Assembly (NCBI GenBank): GCA_036843405.1
Contig: DAITSJ010000009.1
Location: forward strand, 1 to 64,000
Direction of reading: 5' to 3'
Length of the DNA stretch: 64,000 bases
Source: DGNJ01 sp002388905
Lineage (GTDB): Bacteria; Pseudomonadota; Gammaproteobacteria; Pseudomonadales; Porticoccaceae
Shown: one piece after another, positions 37,656 through 46,944 of the stretch
Position numbering within the stretch: the stretch's first letter is position 1
Layout of the letters: each line of letters opens with the position of its first letter
The notes under the pieces: generated by a model
The model's input: only the letters and a program-made list of their open reading frames with translations
The model's database searches: none
Told to the model about the DNA's origin: nothing
Made by a program: the position numbers and the translations under genes

Positions 37656-37824
37656 AATGGAAGCCTTATTCTGCAACTCGTATTATTTTCCTGCCGCAAT
37701 GGCTGCGGCGCGTTAAGCGCCCCGGGCGCTAGTCTTCTCAAACACGGCCAGGCAGCCGGCACCGATTACATTATTAGGTTCCGGTGCTCCAGGGGCTGTT
37801 CCTGCTAATAAAAAACGGGCAACA

Positions 37825-38619
37825 ATGATGACAAATGAATTACCCCGTATCGACAAACTTTACGACCTTTCGGGACAGGTGGCAATTGTCACGGGGGCGG
37901 CCGAGGGCATGGGGCGGGAGATAGCCCGCTACCTGGCCGCCGCCGGGGCGGACGTAGCGGTGGCCGATATCAACCGGCCCGGAGCCGAGCAGGCGGCCGC
38001 CGAAATCAACGAGGGCGGCGGTCGAGGCCGGGCCTATGACCTGGACCAGTCGAAGGAGGATTCGGTGGTCGACATGGTGTCCGCCGTGCGCCGGGACATG
38101 GGCGGGTTGCATATCCTGGTCAACAATGCCGGCATCCAGGACCGGGAAGTACTCGAGAACACCTCGGTCGCCCTTTGGGACAAGCTGCAGGCTGTCAACC
38201 TGCGCGGACCTTTTCTCTGTGTCCGGGAGGCCGCCCGCGTGATGAGGGCCGACGGCACCCGGGGGCGGATTATCAATATCTCGTCCATGGGCTCCCTGCA
38301 TCCGATTTTTGAAGGCCTGGTGGCCTATAACGCCACCAAGGCGGGAATCAATGCCCTGACCCGCAATGCCGCCTTCGAACTGGCCGCTGACGGCATTACC
38401 GTCAATGCCGTCCTGCCCGGCGCCACGCCCACCGAAGGCCAGGCACGGGCACCGGGGCCGCCTGTGGACGAGGAAACCATCCGGCACATGATGCCGCCAC
38501 TGGGGCGGGCGGGGACCCCCGGCGATATCGCCAATGCCGTGCTCTTTTTCGCGGCCCCGGGCGCAAGTCATGTCACCGCCCAGTTCCTGGTGGTGGATGG
38601 CGGGCACCTGAACCGGTGA
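37825..38619 (+). CDS. SDR family oxidoreductase
   Basis: 264 residues (two adjacent ATGs; the first is used). Seen: TGAAEGMG near residue 23, NNAG near 97, ISSMGSLHPIFEGLVA then YNATK, and the C-terminal TAQFLVVDGG. It is divergent from the NTF2-fold gene and 66 bp upstream of the SDR at 38686, probably one transcript. Substrate unknown. Confidence 0.86.
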   Translation: MMTNELPRIDKLYDLSGQVAIVTGAAEGMGREIARYLAAAGADVAVADINRPGAEQAAAEINEGGGRGRAYDLDQSKEDSVVDMVSAVRRDMGGLHILVNNAGIQDREVLENTSVALWDKLQAVNLRGPFLCVREAARVMRADGTRGRIINISSMGSLHPIFEGLVAYNATKAGINALTRNAAFELAADGITVNAVLPGATPTEGQARAPGPPVDEETIRHMMPPLGRAGTPGDIANAVLFFAAPGASHVTAQFLVVDGGHLNR

Positions 38620-38685
38620 GCGCACCGGGCGCGGAAATTTACGGGCCCGAAAATTTACGACAGTCAATAATTAAGGAAGCGCACG

Positions 38686-39513
38686 ATGAAAGATGATTCC
38701 AGGAATGCGGAGGCTTTCCAAAAACAGTACGGTCCCTGGGCCGTGATCGGCGGCGCCTCGGACGGCACCGGGGAGGAATTCGCCCGGCAACTGGCGGCGA
38801 AGGGGTTGAACTGTGTACTGGTATCCCGGCGCCGACCGATGCTGGAAAAACTGGCAGGGGAACTGCGCGATGAGTCCGGCATCGAGACCCGAATTCTGGC
38901 GATGGACCTCTCCCTGGCGGCTGCGGGCAGGCAGCTCTGCACGGCAGTGGCCGATCTGGAGGTGGGGCTCTTTGTCGCCAATGCCGGAGCCGGTATTGGC
39001 GGCCTGTCCTTCGTCGACGGCTCTCTGGAGCAGTGGCAGACCGCCGTCAACATGAATATCCACACCCCCATGGAGGCCTGTCACGGTCTTGCGGAGGCGA
39101 TGCTGGAACGGGGACGCGGCGGCTTGCTGCTGATGGGTTCCGGCGTTGCCCTGGGTGGCCAGCCGGGGGTGGCGGTCTATGCCGCCAGCAAGGCGTTCAG
39201 CCTGACCCTGGCCGAGTCCATGTGGGCGGAATTCAAGCCTCGCGGCGTGGATGTGCTGAACGTGGTGGCGCCGCTCATCAATACGCCGAAGCTCCGCCAG
39301 GGCTTTGGTGAAGACATGGATGTCTCGCGGTTGCCGGCGATGGTGGAGCCGGACGAGCTGGTCCGTATCGCCCTGGAACAGTTGCCGGAAGGCCCCTGCT
39401 ACATATTCCCCGCCGGTCCGGAAGAGGGGATTGCCGGGGAAGTCACGGAGCGTCGCCGGGCCCGGGTGGAGGCAGCGACCGAAATCGCCAGGGCCATGTT
39501 CGAGAAATCCTGA
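38686..39513 (+). CDS. SDR family oxidoreductase (YGPWA type)
   Basis: 275 residues. Seen: the start FQKQYGPWAVIGGASDGTGEEFARQLA, with GGASDGTG as cofactor loop, VANAG, and MGSGVALGGQPGVAV then YAASK. It is a paralogue of the SDR at 54766, which begins FREKYGPWALIAGASHGVGTEFARQVA. Both belong to the SDR group with the unusual lead-in YGPWA and a charged C-terminal tail (RRxARVEAATEIAR here) after the NAD(P) fold. Convergent with the SDR at 39911. Confidence 0.85.
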   Translation: MKDDSRNAEAFQKQYGPWAVIGGASDGTGEEFARQLAAKGLNCVLVSRRRPMLEKLAGELRDESGIETRILAMDLSLAAAGRQLCTAVADLEVGLFVANAGAGIGGLSFVDGSLEQWQTAVNMNIHTPMEACHGLAEAMLERGRGGLLLMGSGVALGGQPGVAVYAASKAFSLTLAESMWAEFKPRGVDVLNVVAPLINTPKLRQGFGEDMDVSRLPAMVEPDELVRIALEQLPEGPCYIFPAGPEEGIAGEVTERRRARVEAATEIARAMFEKS

Positions 39514-39910
39514 TTGACTCATTGGTGGGCGAGTGCACCGGCCTGAGTCCGGTGGTGTCCTTACCGGAAATGACGAACAGGAACGACAAAAAAGCGCATA
39601 GCTGCCCCCCGATTTCCTGGCTAAATTTCACGAAATGCAGAGCAGTCCCGGTTTTCGTTGTCAGGGATAGTCTCGGCCATATGGATTCGGTGCTGTCTGC
39701 CGCGGCCCTCGCCAGCAAGGATGCTGGCGCGGAGCGTACATGGATGTATTGACAGCGTGCCGCGGCAGGCAGTGCCTAATCCAGGTCTTTGCAATTGGTA
39801 AGACACTTATAAAAAGAGATGCCCCATAACCCGGATGGCCCCCATACCCGGCTGTCAGCCAAAGCGAGGAACAGGCGGGTTGACCGCCGGGCCACCAGAG
39901 CCCGGCGCCA
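39514..39910. repeat. Convergent intergenic region with a palindromic repeat-like hairpin
   Basis: 397 bp between convergent SDR genes. At 39693-39772 a large foldable element: outer arms CTGTCTGCCGCGGC (39693-39706) and GCCGCGGCAGGCAG (39759-39772) match at 13 of 14 positions, and an inner hairpin CGCCAGC-AAGGAT-GCTGGCG lies at 39710-39729. Its shape recalls REP-like extragenic palindromes and it could end transcription from both sides. Only one copy is in the window. Nothing else recognisable; no gene. Confidence 0.5.
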
Positions 39911-40726
39911 TCAGGAGGTGGGTCTGCCGGCCAGCACTTCACCCACATAGGGCTGGTGGGTGGTGATGCCCCCGTCCACGGAAAAAATCTGGCCGGTGAT
40001 GAAGCTCGCCTTGTCCGATGCCAGGAACACCACGGTTTCGGCGATATCCTCCGCCCTGCCCAGGCGCGGTAACAGGGTGTGGCGCTCGACCATGTCCAGT
40101 TGCTCCTGGGTCATCATCGCCCGGGCGTGAGCCGTGACGATCATGCCCGGCAATAGGGCATTGCAGCGTATATTCTTCTTTCCCAGTTGTGTCGCCACGT
40201 TGCGGGTCAGGGTGTTGATCGCTCCCTTTGACGATGAGTAGGCGGGGTTGAAGATGTCCCCGAGGATGGAGACGCCCGAGCTGGTATTGATGATGCTGCC
40301 GCCTCCCGCCTCGATCATCAGGGGAACACAGTGCTTGATCATGAGCATGGTGCCCCGGGTGTTGACGGCGAAGGCGCGGTCCCAGGTCTCCGCCGCCATG
40401 TCGGTGATCAGGTCATCCGCGGCCAATTGCTCGGCCCGGGTGTCGGCGGCGTTGTTGTGGAGTATGTCGACCCGGCCGTAGCGCTCCGCGACCGCCTCGA
40501 ACAGGTCGCGGATACTGGCTTCGTCCGCCAGGTCGAGCGGCCAGGCCAGAGCCTCGCCGCCGCCGTCCTCGATAGCCCGGGCGACGCGCCTGGCGCCGTC
40601 GATATTGATATCCGCGAGCACTACCCTGGCTCCCGCTTCGGCGAGGGCCCGCGCGCACGCCTCGCCGATATTGGCGCCTGATCCACTGATCACGGCGACC
40701 TTTCCCTGGAGAATCCTCTCTGCCAT
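39911..40726 (-). CDS. SDR family oxidoreductase (HxP-tail type)
   Basis: 271 residues. Seen: ISGSGANIG near residue 14 (S replaces T), NNAA near 91, NTSSGVSILGDIFNPA then YSSSK, and the tail SVDGGITTHQPYVGEV. The tail His-x-Pro is shared with the SDRs at 44003 and 53870, so they form a small paralogous group. It lies 21 bp downstream of the kinase-like gene at 40748 on the same strand, one transcript. Confidence 0.85.
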   Translation of the reverse strand: MAERILQGKVAVISGSGANIGEACARALAEAGARVVLADINIDGARRVARAIEDGGGEALAWPLDLADEASIRDLFEAVAERYGRVDILHNNAADTRAEQLAADDLITDMAAETWDRAFAVNTRGTMLMIKHCVPLMIEAGGGSIINTSSGVSILGDIFNPAYSSSKGAINTLTRNVATQLGKKNIRCNALLPGMIVTAHARAMMTQEQLDMVERHTLLPRLGRAEDIAETVVFLASDKASFITGQIFSVDGGITTHQPYVGEVLAGRPTS

Positions 40727-40747
40727 TGTGATTGTCTCCCCTGTGTT

Positions 40748-41875
40748 TCAGTTATCCAGCAACAGCTTCCAGGTATCCAGGTCGTCGCCGGCGGTGAAAA
40801 AGCGTTCGTTCATGGGCAGGCCGGACTGTCCCCAGTGGTCCATGTTTGCAACCCATGCCTGCATGCCGTAGATGACCCAGCGCCGGTACTGTTCGAAAAT
40901 CTCGTCGAAACCGGGAACGCCTTCGACGCCCGTCGCTATCAGGGCTTCGCGGTAGTGTTTGAGCAGGTCTTTTTCGGCGCTGCGGCGCTGCTCGACGGTC
41001 AGGGAACCGATGGTGAAATAGGTCAGGTCACGCCAGGGACGGCCACGGCGGACCAGTTGCCAGTCCAGCCACATGCGCCCGCCGTCGGGGAGCCGGTAAG
41101 TATTGCCCTGGTGGCAGTCCCCGAGAATGACCGTGTAGGGGTGATCCAGGGCGTGTTCCCATTCGATCAGGCTGTCATAGGCCCGCTGCAGGATTTCGGG
41201 GTTGTCGAGATAGCGCTGGGGCAGGATTTCCTGGAATTCCTTTTTCTCCAGATTGATGTTGATCCACTCCTGCATGATACGAATCTGGTCGTTGTCCACC
41301 GGTGTATCCATGGAGGTGGGCAGCCAGGGCCGGTGGTCATCCAGCAAGGGGCTGGCCCACAGGCTGCTGTGCAGTTTGGCGAGGCCTTCCAGGGCATCGG
41401 CGACACCGTCGACGCCCACATCGTCGAGACTGAAGCCGAACTGGCCGCCCCGTTTGGTGAGGTCTTCCAGGAGAATCAGGCCGTGTCCGCTGCCATCCAC
41501 TTCCCAGTCGGCGTAGTAGCACCGGGGGACCGGCACCTTCATTTTGTCGGCCAGGTAATGGTAGAAGCGCGCTTCCAGCTGGCAGATATCCACGTCGGCG
41601 AACAGGCCGGAAAAATTCGACTTCAGGCAAAGGTCCCGGGGCAGGCCGGCTTCGCGGCCCGCTTCGTTGAAATCGAGGGTCATCAGCAGTTTGGAAGTGT
41701 GGCTGTCGATGAATTTGTTGAGCTGCATATTCTCAACCACGACTCCCGGATAGCGATTCTGCAGGAGCCCGGTGAGCAGTTCGGCATCGACTTCCTCCTT
41801 CTTCCAGGGCAGATTGAAATCGCGAGCAGGGTAGGGTTTGTCGTCGTAGCGTGTCGCGTTATCAGTGAAGGTCAT
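40748..41875 (-). CDS. APH-fold kinase (EcKinase-like) 2
   Basis: 375 residues from the ATG at 41875, with GGAGAG upstream; the longer frame to 41935 has no ribosome site. Seen: catalytic loop VILGDCHQGNTYRL (His of HGD is Leu; Asp and Asn kept) and MWLDWQLVRRGRPWRD. The same REAGLP..CLK.N.SG and LEARFYH segments occur in the kinase at 55663, so the two are close paralogues, and both neighbour SDRs of the same subgroups. It forms a two-gene unit with the SDR at 39911. Probably an active small-molecule kinase; the Leu change deserves care. Confidence 0.8.
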   Translation of the reverse strand: MTFTDNATRYDDKPYPARDFNLPWKKEEVDAELLTGLLQNRYPGVVVENMQLNKFIDSHTSKLLMTLDFNEAGREAGLPRDLCLKSNFSGLFADVDICQLEARFYHYLADKMKVPVPRCYYADWEVDGSGHGLILLEDLTKRGGQFGFSLDDVGVDGVADALEGLAKLHSSLWASPLLDDHRPWLPTSMDTPVDNDQIRIMQEWININLEKKEFQEILPQRYLDNPEILQRAYDSLIEWEHALDHPYTVILGDCHQGNTYRLPDGGRMWLDWQLVRRGRPWRDLTYFTIGSLTVEQRRSAEKDLLKHYREALIATGVEGVPGFDEIFEQYRRWVIYGMQAWVANMDHWGQSGLPMNERFFTAGDDLDTWKLLLDN

Positions 41876-42159
41876 GGTTTTCTCTCCAGGTCGTTGGCCT
41901 GCGGTCAGTGCCGGGCAGGCTATCTTTATGGCCATTCATGCAGCAGGGGCTGTCGTGGACGTTATCGGTTCTCTATACCAAAGCCCGGCCGGTGCGTCTA
42001 TTGCTTTTGGCTTTTTCGTCTTTGGCGGGTGTGGCAGGAGCGCAAGGCTAGATGAGGCACACAAATAAGTCAACTGCATTAATTAGGCTCGCGACTTCCC
42101 TCTCTTGTGCTGAAAATAGCCCGCTTTCTGCCGATACATTCTCTGTGGCCAAAAGTTGG

Positions 42160-42174
42160 TAAGCCGCGTGCTTG
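42160..42174. promoter_or_regulatory. Candidate operator (TAAG-N7-CTTG)
   Basis: TAAGCCGCGTGCTTG, overlapping the first bases of the -35 box at 42172. Weaker match to the TTAAG-type palindrome of 50014, 51103 and 42210. Confidence 0.35.
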
Positions 42175-42200
42175 ACTTGGGTTTGCCTGTTCCATATTGT
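42172..42200 (+). promoter_or_regulatory. Probable sigma70 promoter of the 42547 operon
   Basis: -35 TTGACT (42172-42177), 17-bp spacer, -10 TATTGT (42195-42200). Flanked by two TTAAG-type operators, so it is probably repressed without inducer. Confidence 0.5.
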
Positions 42201-42209
42201 GAATAGGCG

Positions 42210-42225
42210 CTAAGACAGCGCTTAA
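42210..42225. promoter_or_regulatory. Candidate TTAAG-type operator
   Basis: CTAAGACAGCGCTTAA, 10 bp after the -10 box and therefore over the expected transcription start. It matches the site at 50014-50029 at 13 of 16 positions. Confidence 0.5.
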
Positions 42226-42546
42226 ACGGTGTATTACTGGGAATACCTGAGCTTTAATCCGCAGGTATTGAGGAAAAGGGTTACCGGGCTGACAAGGTTG
42301 CACGGGAACTGGACCGCCGCCTGCCCAAGATCCGTGCAGCGCAAGGAAGTGGAGAAATTTCCACCGGCTTTTTCGGGGCACGGATTAAAAAGGTCCGGGG
42401 ATAACCTGTTTGGATGCAAGGGCTTACCATAACCCGGGACCGGGTGGCGATGTCGCCAGGGCACTTTTTTGTCCCATCAGGTCTGCCCCATCAGGGTATA
42501 TAACGTATCGGGAATCGACGGCGTCGATCAAAAAAACCAGGGGATT

Positions 42547-43920
42547 ATGAATCAGCAAATTGAAGCCGGGGCCACGACGGCCCAGGGCGATGAGGAAAAA
42601 GTCCGCCGCTTTATTGAAAAAGTGACCGGCGGCCATGTGGTCGGGATGGAGCGGCTGATCCGTTGGCGGCCGGCCTGGTTTGCCGATGTGGAGTGCAATG
42701 GCGATCTCTTATGGATCCATGTCCGGGGCGACCGGGACAGCGATATTCTGCCCTTTCCCGAACTTCAGCGGGAAGCCGACATCATGCAGATTCTCGGCGA
42801 GCACGGGGTTCCCGTCCCCCATATCTACGGTGTTTGCGAGGATCCTTCCGCGATTGTCATGGAAGCCATTCCGGGCACCCGGGACGTCGGCGAGGCGGAG
42901 GACGACCAGGAACGGCACCAGGTAGCCAGGCAGTTCGTGGAGGCCCTGGTGGCCATGCACCGCGTGCCCGTAAAGCCGTTTGTGGAAAAAGGCATTCGAC
43001 TGCCCGAGGGGCCGGAGGAAATCGCCCTGGTTGGCCTCGATGCCTATATGCCCCTGTACCGGCGCAACAAGAAAAAGCCCGAGCCGTTGCTGGAGTTCGC
43101 CGTGCGCTGGCTGCGGGACAATATCCCCCGGCACCGCACCGAGGCTCGCTTTATTCAGTTCGATTGCGGCCAGTTTCTCTACGAGAACGGCCGCATGACG
43201 GGGCTGTACGATTTCGAGTTTGCCATGATCGGCGATCCCATGACCGACCTGGCCACCATTCGCATGCGCGAATCCTACGAACCCCACGGAGTGGCGTTCC
43301 GGGAGATATGCCGGCTCTATGAGGAAATCAGTGGGGAGCCCATCGATGTACCGGTACTGCTGTACCACAACGTCCTGTTTGCCACGGTCAGCTGCATGAT
43401 GATCGCCGGCACCGTTGCCGAGCCCTCGCCCGGCGATCCCCACGACGTTTACCTGGAGTGGGATATCGCTCTGCGCCGGACGCTCATTCAGGCACTTTCG
43501 GAAAGTATGGGGGTGGAGCTGGAGACGGTGGAACCGGTCGCCGGCTCGCCGGGACCCAATGCCGCCATGCTGGGCATGCTCAGGGATACCCTCGACCATC
43601 TGGAGGTGCCCGACGCCGTCCAGCAGGCCCGCAAGGATTCGGCGCTGAACCTGCTGGAATGCATTGAGCGGGGCGACCGGATGGGTGCCGAGCTGGACCG
43701 CCGGGCGCTGGCGGAAGCGGCGGAAATCCTGGGCACCGAGCCCGGCACCATGGCGGCGATGGACAGCGCCATGGAGGCGTTTGCCCAAACCGCCGGCCCC
43801 GAAGACCATGAAGACCTGTTGCGGTTTTTTGCCCGTCAGGTGGAGCGGCGCGTTCAGGTGTACGGTCCCACCGGTATCGGTCGCTCCGCGGATAATGTGG
43901 CATTACCGCCCATTCGATAA
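42547..43920 (+). CDS. Degenerate APH-fold kinase-like protein
   Basis: 457 residues from the ATG at 42547. Seen: an N-lobe with GMERLIRWRPAWFAD and EADIMQILGEHGVPVPHIYG, and an APH C-lobe. The catalytic loop that should read HGDxxxxN reads FIQFDCGQFLYENG, so the His and Gly are lost, only the Asp remains, and the metal-binding Asn is missing; the following DWE motif is DFEFAMIGDP. The last 110 residues (from about 350) are an extra helical region not found in the shorter kinases. It may be a pseudokinase or a binding protein. First gene of the operon running to 48615. Confidence 0.72.
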   Translation: MNQQIEAGATTAQGDEEKVRRFIEKVTGGHVVGMERLIRWRPAWFADVECNGDLLWIHVRGDRDSDILPFPELQREADIMQILGEHGVPVPHIYGVCEDPSAIVMEAIPGTRDVGEAEDDQERHQVARQFVEALVAMHRVPVKPFVEKGIRLPEGPEEIALVGLDAYMPLYRRNKKKPEPLLEFAVRWLRDNIPRHRTEARFIQFDCGQFLYENGRMTGLYDFEFAMIGDPMTDLATIRMRESYEPHGVAFREICRLYEEISGEPIDVPVLLYHNVLFATVSCMMIAGTVAEPSPGDPHDVYLEWDIALRRTLIQALSESMGVELETVEPVAGSPGPNAAMLGMLRDTLDHLEVPDAVQQARKDSALNLLECIERGDRMGAELDRRALAEAAEILGTEPGTMAAMDSAMEAFAQTAGPEDHEDLLRFFARQVERRVQVYGPTGIGRSADNVALPPIR

Positions 43921-44002
43921 AAAAACCATAAAAACCCCGCGCGCGCAGCGTCGTGCCCGGCACGGCTTCGTCGGTGCCGAAGCGCAAACGAGAAGGCAGT
44001 TT

Positions 44003-44818
44003 ATGGAAAGACTAAAGGACAAAGTTATTATGGTGACCGGTGCCGGCGGCGGCATCGGCTCCGCCTCGGTGGAACGTTTCGTGGCCGAGGGCGCGACGGT
44101 CGTCGCCGCGGACCTTTTCGAGCAGGGTGTACGCGACCTGGCCGGGCGCCTGGGAGCCAGGGTGGTGCCGACGGCCATCGATATCGCCGATGAAGACTCG
44201 TTCAGGTCCGTTATCGATGCGACCATGGAGCAATTCGGCCGCCTCGATGTGCTCTTCAACAATGCGGCCCTGACCGACCGGGATATCCAGCACCGGGACA
44301 CCACTGCCGCCGAAGTGCCCCTTGAAGTCTGGAACCGGACCCTGGCGGTCAACCTGACCGGCTACCTTATCGGCTGCCGCCATGCAATTCCCCGGATGCT
44401 GGCCCAGGGAAGTGGCAGCATAATCAATATGGCATCAAACGGCGCACTGGCCGGGGATTCGGTGCGCACCGCCTATTGCACCTCCAAGGCTGCGGTGGTG
44501 GCACTGACGAAAAATATCGCCACCCAGTACGGCAAGAAGGGTATCCGCTGCAACGCCATTCTGCCCGGCCCGGTGATCACGGAAACCTTCCGTAAGGTGG
44601 CGCCGGAACTGGAACCCATGCTCAAGCGCCACGCCCTGACGCCGGAACTGGGTGTGCCCGAGGACATTGCCGGCCTGGCGGCTTACCTGGCCGCGGACGA
44701 ATCCCGCTACATGACCGGACAGGCCCTGTCCATGGATGGCGGCTTGAGCGCCCATCACCCCCACTACGCGGATTTCGAGGATTACCTGGCCGGCCTTGCC
44801 CCGGCGGCCGATACCTGA
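44003..44818 (+). CDS. SDR family oxidoreductase (HxPHY-tail type)
   Basis: 271 residues from the ATG at 44003 (AGAAGG upstream). Seen: TGAGGGIG near residue 12, NNAALTDRDIQHRD, MASNGALAGDSVRTA then YCTSK, and the tail SMDGGLSAHHPHYADFEDYLAG. The insertion after NNAA and the HHPHYADF tail are shared with the SDR at 53870 (NNAAITDPEIQKFD, HQPHYADF), marking them as close paralogues. Second gene of the operon. Confidence 0.86.
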   Translation: MERLKDKVIMVTGAGGGIGSASVERFVAEGATVVAADLFEQGVRDLAGRLGARVVPTAIDIADEDSFRSVIDATMEQFGRLDVLFNNAALTDRDIQHRDTTAAEVPLEVWNRTLAVNLTGYLIGCRHAIPRMLAQGSGSIINMASNGALAGDSVRTAYCTSKAAVVALTKNIATQYGKKGIRCNAILPGPVITETFRKVAPELEPMLKRHALTPELGVPEDIAGLAAYLAADESRYMTGQALSMDGGLSAHHPHYADFEDYLAGLAPAADT

Positions 44819-44903
44819 GGGCCTGGAGCCGACGGCAAAGACCTGGCACGGACAATCAATAACATCGGCGCGCCAATTGCGCCATAACACAGGAGCAGCA
44901 AAG

Positions 44904-45716
44904 ATGAATCGATTGCAGGGGAAAGTTGCCGCGGTGACCGGTGCCGCCAGCGGTATCGGCCGCGAATCGGCCCGCCGTTTTGCGGCCGAGGGTGCGAAGG
45001 TACTGGTCACGGACCTGAGGGGCGAGCGCGCGGAGGATGTGGCCCGGGAAATCCGCGACAGCGGCGGCCAGGCCCTGGGCCTCAAGGTGGATGCCGGGGC
45101 CGAGGACGACCTGAAGGCAATGATCGATACCGCGGTCGGGGAATTCGGCAGCATCGACATCCTCTTTAACAACGCCCTCAACAACAACCCCGACACCATT
45201 GCCCGGGACCTGGATTTCCTCAATTTTGACCCGGAGGTCTTCCACATCAATATGCAGGTCAATGTACTGGGCGGGGTGCTGGCAACCAAATATGCGTTGC
45301 CCCATATGCTGAAACAGGGATCGGGCTCCATTATATTCACGTCATCCACCAGCTCCCTGGGCGGGGAGGTGACCGCCTTCACCTACGGCGCCACCAAGGC
45401 GGCGGTGAACTGGTATGTGCAGACCATCGCCACCAATTACGGCAAGCAGGGCATCCGCTGCAACGGCATCGTGCCGGGAGTCATCGTCACCGAATCCCAG
45501 CAGGCCTGGTCGAACCCGGAGATGGACGCCGCGTTCCTGGAAATCCAGAATGTCCCACGCCTGGGCAAGCCGGAGGACATTGCCAACATGGCGGTCTTCC
45601 TGGGGTCCGACGAGGCCGAGTACTGCAATGGCTGCCTTTACCAGGTCAATGGCGGCATGACGGCCAGTACGCCAATGGTGCCGGTGGTGCGGAAGTTCCT
45701 GGAGGATGGGCAATAG
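44904..45716 (+). CDS. SDR family oxidoreductase
   Basis: 270 residues from the ATG at 44904 with AGGAGCAGCAAAG upstream. Seen: TGAASGIG near residue 12, NNAL (Gly of NNAG replaced), FTSSTSSLGGEVTAFT then YGATK, and QVNGGMTASTPMVPVV at the end. Different from, but related to, the SDR before it. Third gene of the operon. Confidence 0.86.
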   Translation: MNRLQGKVAAVTGAASGIGRESARRFAAEGAKVLVTDLRGERAEDVAREIRDSGGQALGLKVDAGAEDDLKAMIDTAVGEFGSIDILFNNALNNNPDTIARDLDFLNFDPEVFHINMQVNVLGGVLATKYALPHMLKQGSGSIIFTSSTSSLGGEVTAFTYGATKAAVNWYVQTIATNYGKQGIRCNGIVPGVIVTESQQAWSNPEMDAAFLEIQNVPRLGKPEDIANMAVFLGSDEAEYCNGCLYQVNGGMTASTPMVPVVRKFLEDGQ

Positions 45717-45767
45717 CGTCGCCCGGGTGTACTTTATGCCCCGGCCGAGATTGAAAGGGTCAAGAGC

Positions 45768-46322
45768 ATGAACGACGTTCCCAATGCCAGGGCCTGCCAT
45801 CGCCGCCTCCGGGAGGCTATTGACGGGGAAGCCAGCGCCCGCAACCGTCTGATGCTGGATATCTACCGGCGTCACTGGTGGGGCGAGGTGACCAACGATA
45901 TCGATATGATTATGGCGACGCTGCCGGAACGGGATGTGCATTACCGGTTCGACGGCCACCCGTTTCTGATGGGCGAAGTCGTGGAGTTTTTCACCGCGGC
46001 CGAGGCGCGGGCCCTGTACCAGTCGGTCATCGGCCAGGGTGTTAATACCGCGGGTCCCTTTGAAAACGAACGCTGGGCGTTCGCCGATTGGGGCCTCGTT
46101 TTCGAGGCGACATTGCACGGGGTTTACTACGGAAGCATGTTCGATGCGGATGCCCTGGGCCTTGATCCCTCGGCGCTCTATTGGCTCTCGTACCCGTCGG
46201 TGAGCCTGCACCCCATGGATGTCGACCGGAAACTGATGTTGGGCGAGATCGTCTATTCGGGTAAGCCCACGCGAATCGAGCCGGTGGGCGACGATGTCAT
46301 GAAGGCAATGATCGGCGATTAA
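45768..46322 (+). CDS. NTF2-fold protein
   Basis: 184 residues with AAAGGG upstream. Seen: the NTF2-like core ARNRLMLDIYRRHWWGEVTNDIDMIMATL followed by RYRFDG-type strands (VHYRFDGHPFLMGEVV) and a long C-terminal extension. This larger NTF2-like type has no assigned activity that I can name; ketosteroid-isomerase-like or binding roles are possible. It precedes another NTF2-fold gene in the same operon. Confidence 0.68.
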   Translation: MNDVPNARACHRRLREAIDGEASARNRLMLDIYRRHWWGEVTNDIDMIMATLPERDVHYRFDGHPFLMGEVVEFFTAAEARALYQSVIGQGVNTAGPFENERWAFADWGLVFEATLHGVYYGSMFDADALGLDPSALYWLSYPSVSLHPMDVDRKLMLGEIVYSGKPTRIEPVGDDVMKAMIGD

Positions 46323-46410
46323 GGCTCATCGGATTATCGAAGACTTTTATTTTTTCTTACAACACAACAAGGCACCGGCCATTTTGGGCCGGAGCAATTA
46401 ACCAGGAGAA

Positions 46411-46848
46411 ATGAAAATGGGTATAGAACAGGAAAACTTTATTCGCGAATTCTGCGATGCCTGGGGTGACGGCACGGCCGAATCCCGTCCGGACGTGGAA
46501 AAAATTCTGTCCATGATGTCCGAGGACGCGGTCTGGCAGTTGTGGATACCCGGGGGTCCCATCGTTCGGGGTCGCGCGGCCCTGCGCAAGGAGATTCTCC
46601 GGCAGATGGAATTCTGCACTCACAACAAGTGCAATATCCTCAATATGTTGTCGTCGGACCGCATGGTCATGACCGAGCGGGCCGATGTGGCCATGATCAA
46701 TGGCCGGCCCGCTCCCCACTCCATGGTCGCGGTTTACGAGCTGGACGAGGACGGCCTGATCAAGGACTGGCGGGAATACCTGGATACCGCGGACCTGGCC
46801 CGTAAGTCGGGTGTCCCCGTCGATCAGGTTGCCGGCGAAGGTATCTGA
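46411..46848 (+). CDS. Limonene-epoxide-hydrolase-like (NTF2-fold) protein
   Basis: 145 residues with AGGAG upstream. Seen: FIREFCDAWGDG at the start, and MTERADVAMINGRPAP then IKDWREYLDT, which align with limonene-1,2-epoxide hydrolase segments TERVDV and GWRDYFD. The Arg and Asp of the catalytic triad (R99 and D101 in the Rhodococcus enzyme) are kept, while the third Asp (D132) is Glu. The Tyr/Asn water-positioning pair is replaced by VWQLW. Epoxide hydrolysis is a hypothesis; a ketosteroid-isomerase-like role is the alternative. Sits just before the KstD-like gene. Confidence 0.72.
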   Translation: MKMGIEQENFIREFCDAWGDGTAESRPDVEKILSMMSEDAVWQLWIPGGPIVRGRAALRKEILRQMEFCTHNKCNILNMLSSDRMVMTERADVAMINGRPAPHSMVAVYELDEDGLIKDWREYLDTADLARKSGVPVDQVAGEGI

Positions 46849-46944
46849 CCGGGACCAAGGTTGCTGGCTGGCATATTTGTCGGGTGCCGGAGAGCTTTCG
46901 CACAATACGCGGGTTCATGACATGGAAAAAACGAGGAGGGGAAA

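Larger units (their letters stand above)
41876..42546. promoter_or_regulatory. Long divergent regulatory region
   Basis: 671 bp between the kinase gene read leftwards (41875) and the operon read rightwards (42547). No credible gene. It contains a probable sigma70 promoter (42172-42200) and two TTAAG-type inverted repeats (42160-42174 and 42210-42225), leaving a leader of over 300 bases before 42547. The leader holds short A/T-poor stems but nothing I can name. Confidence 0.5.
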
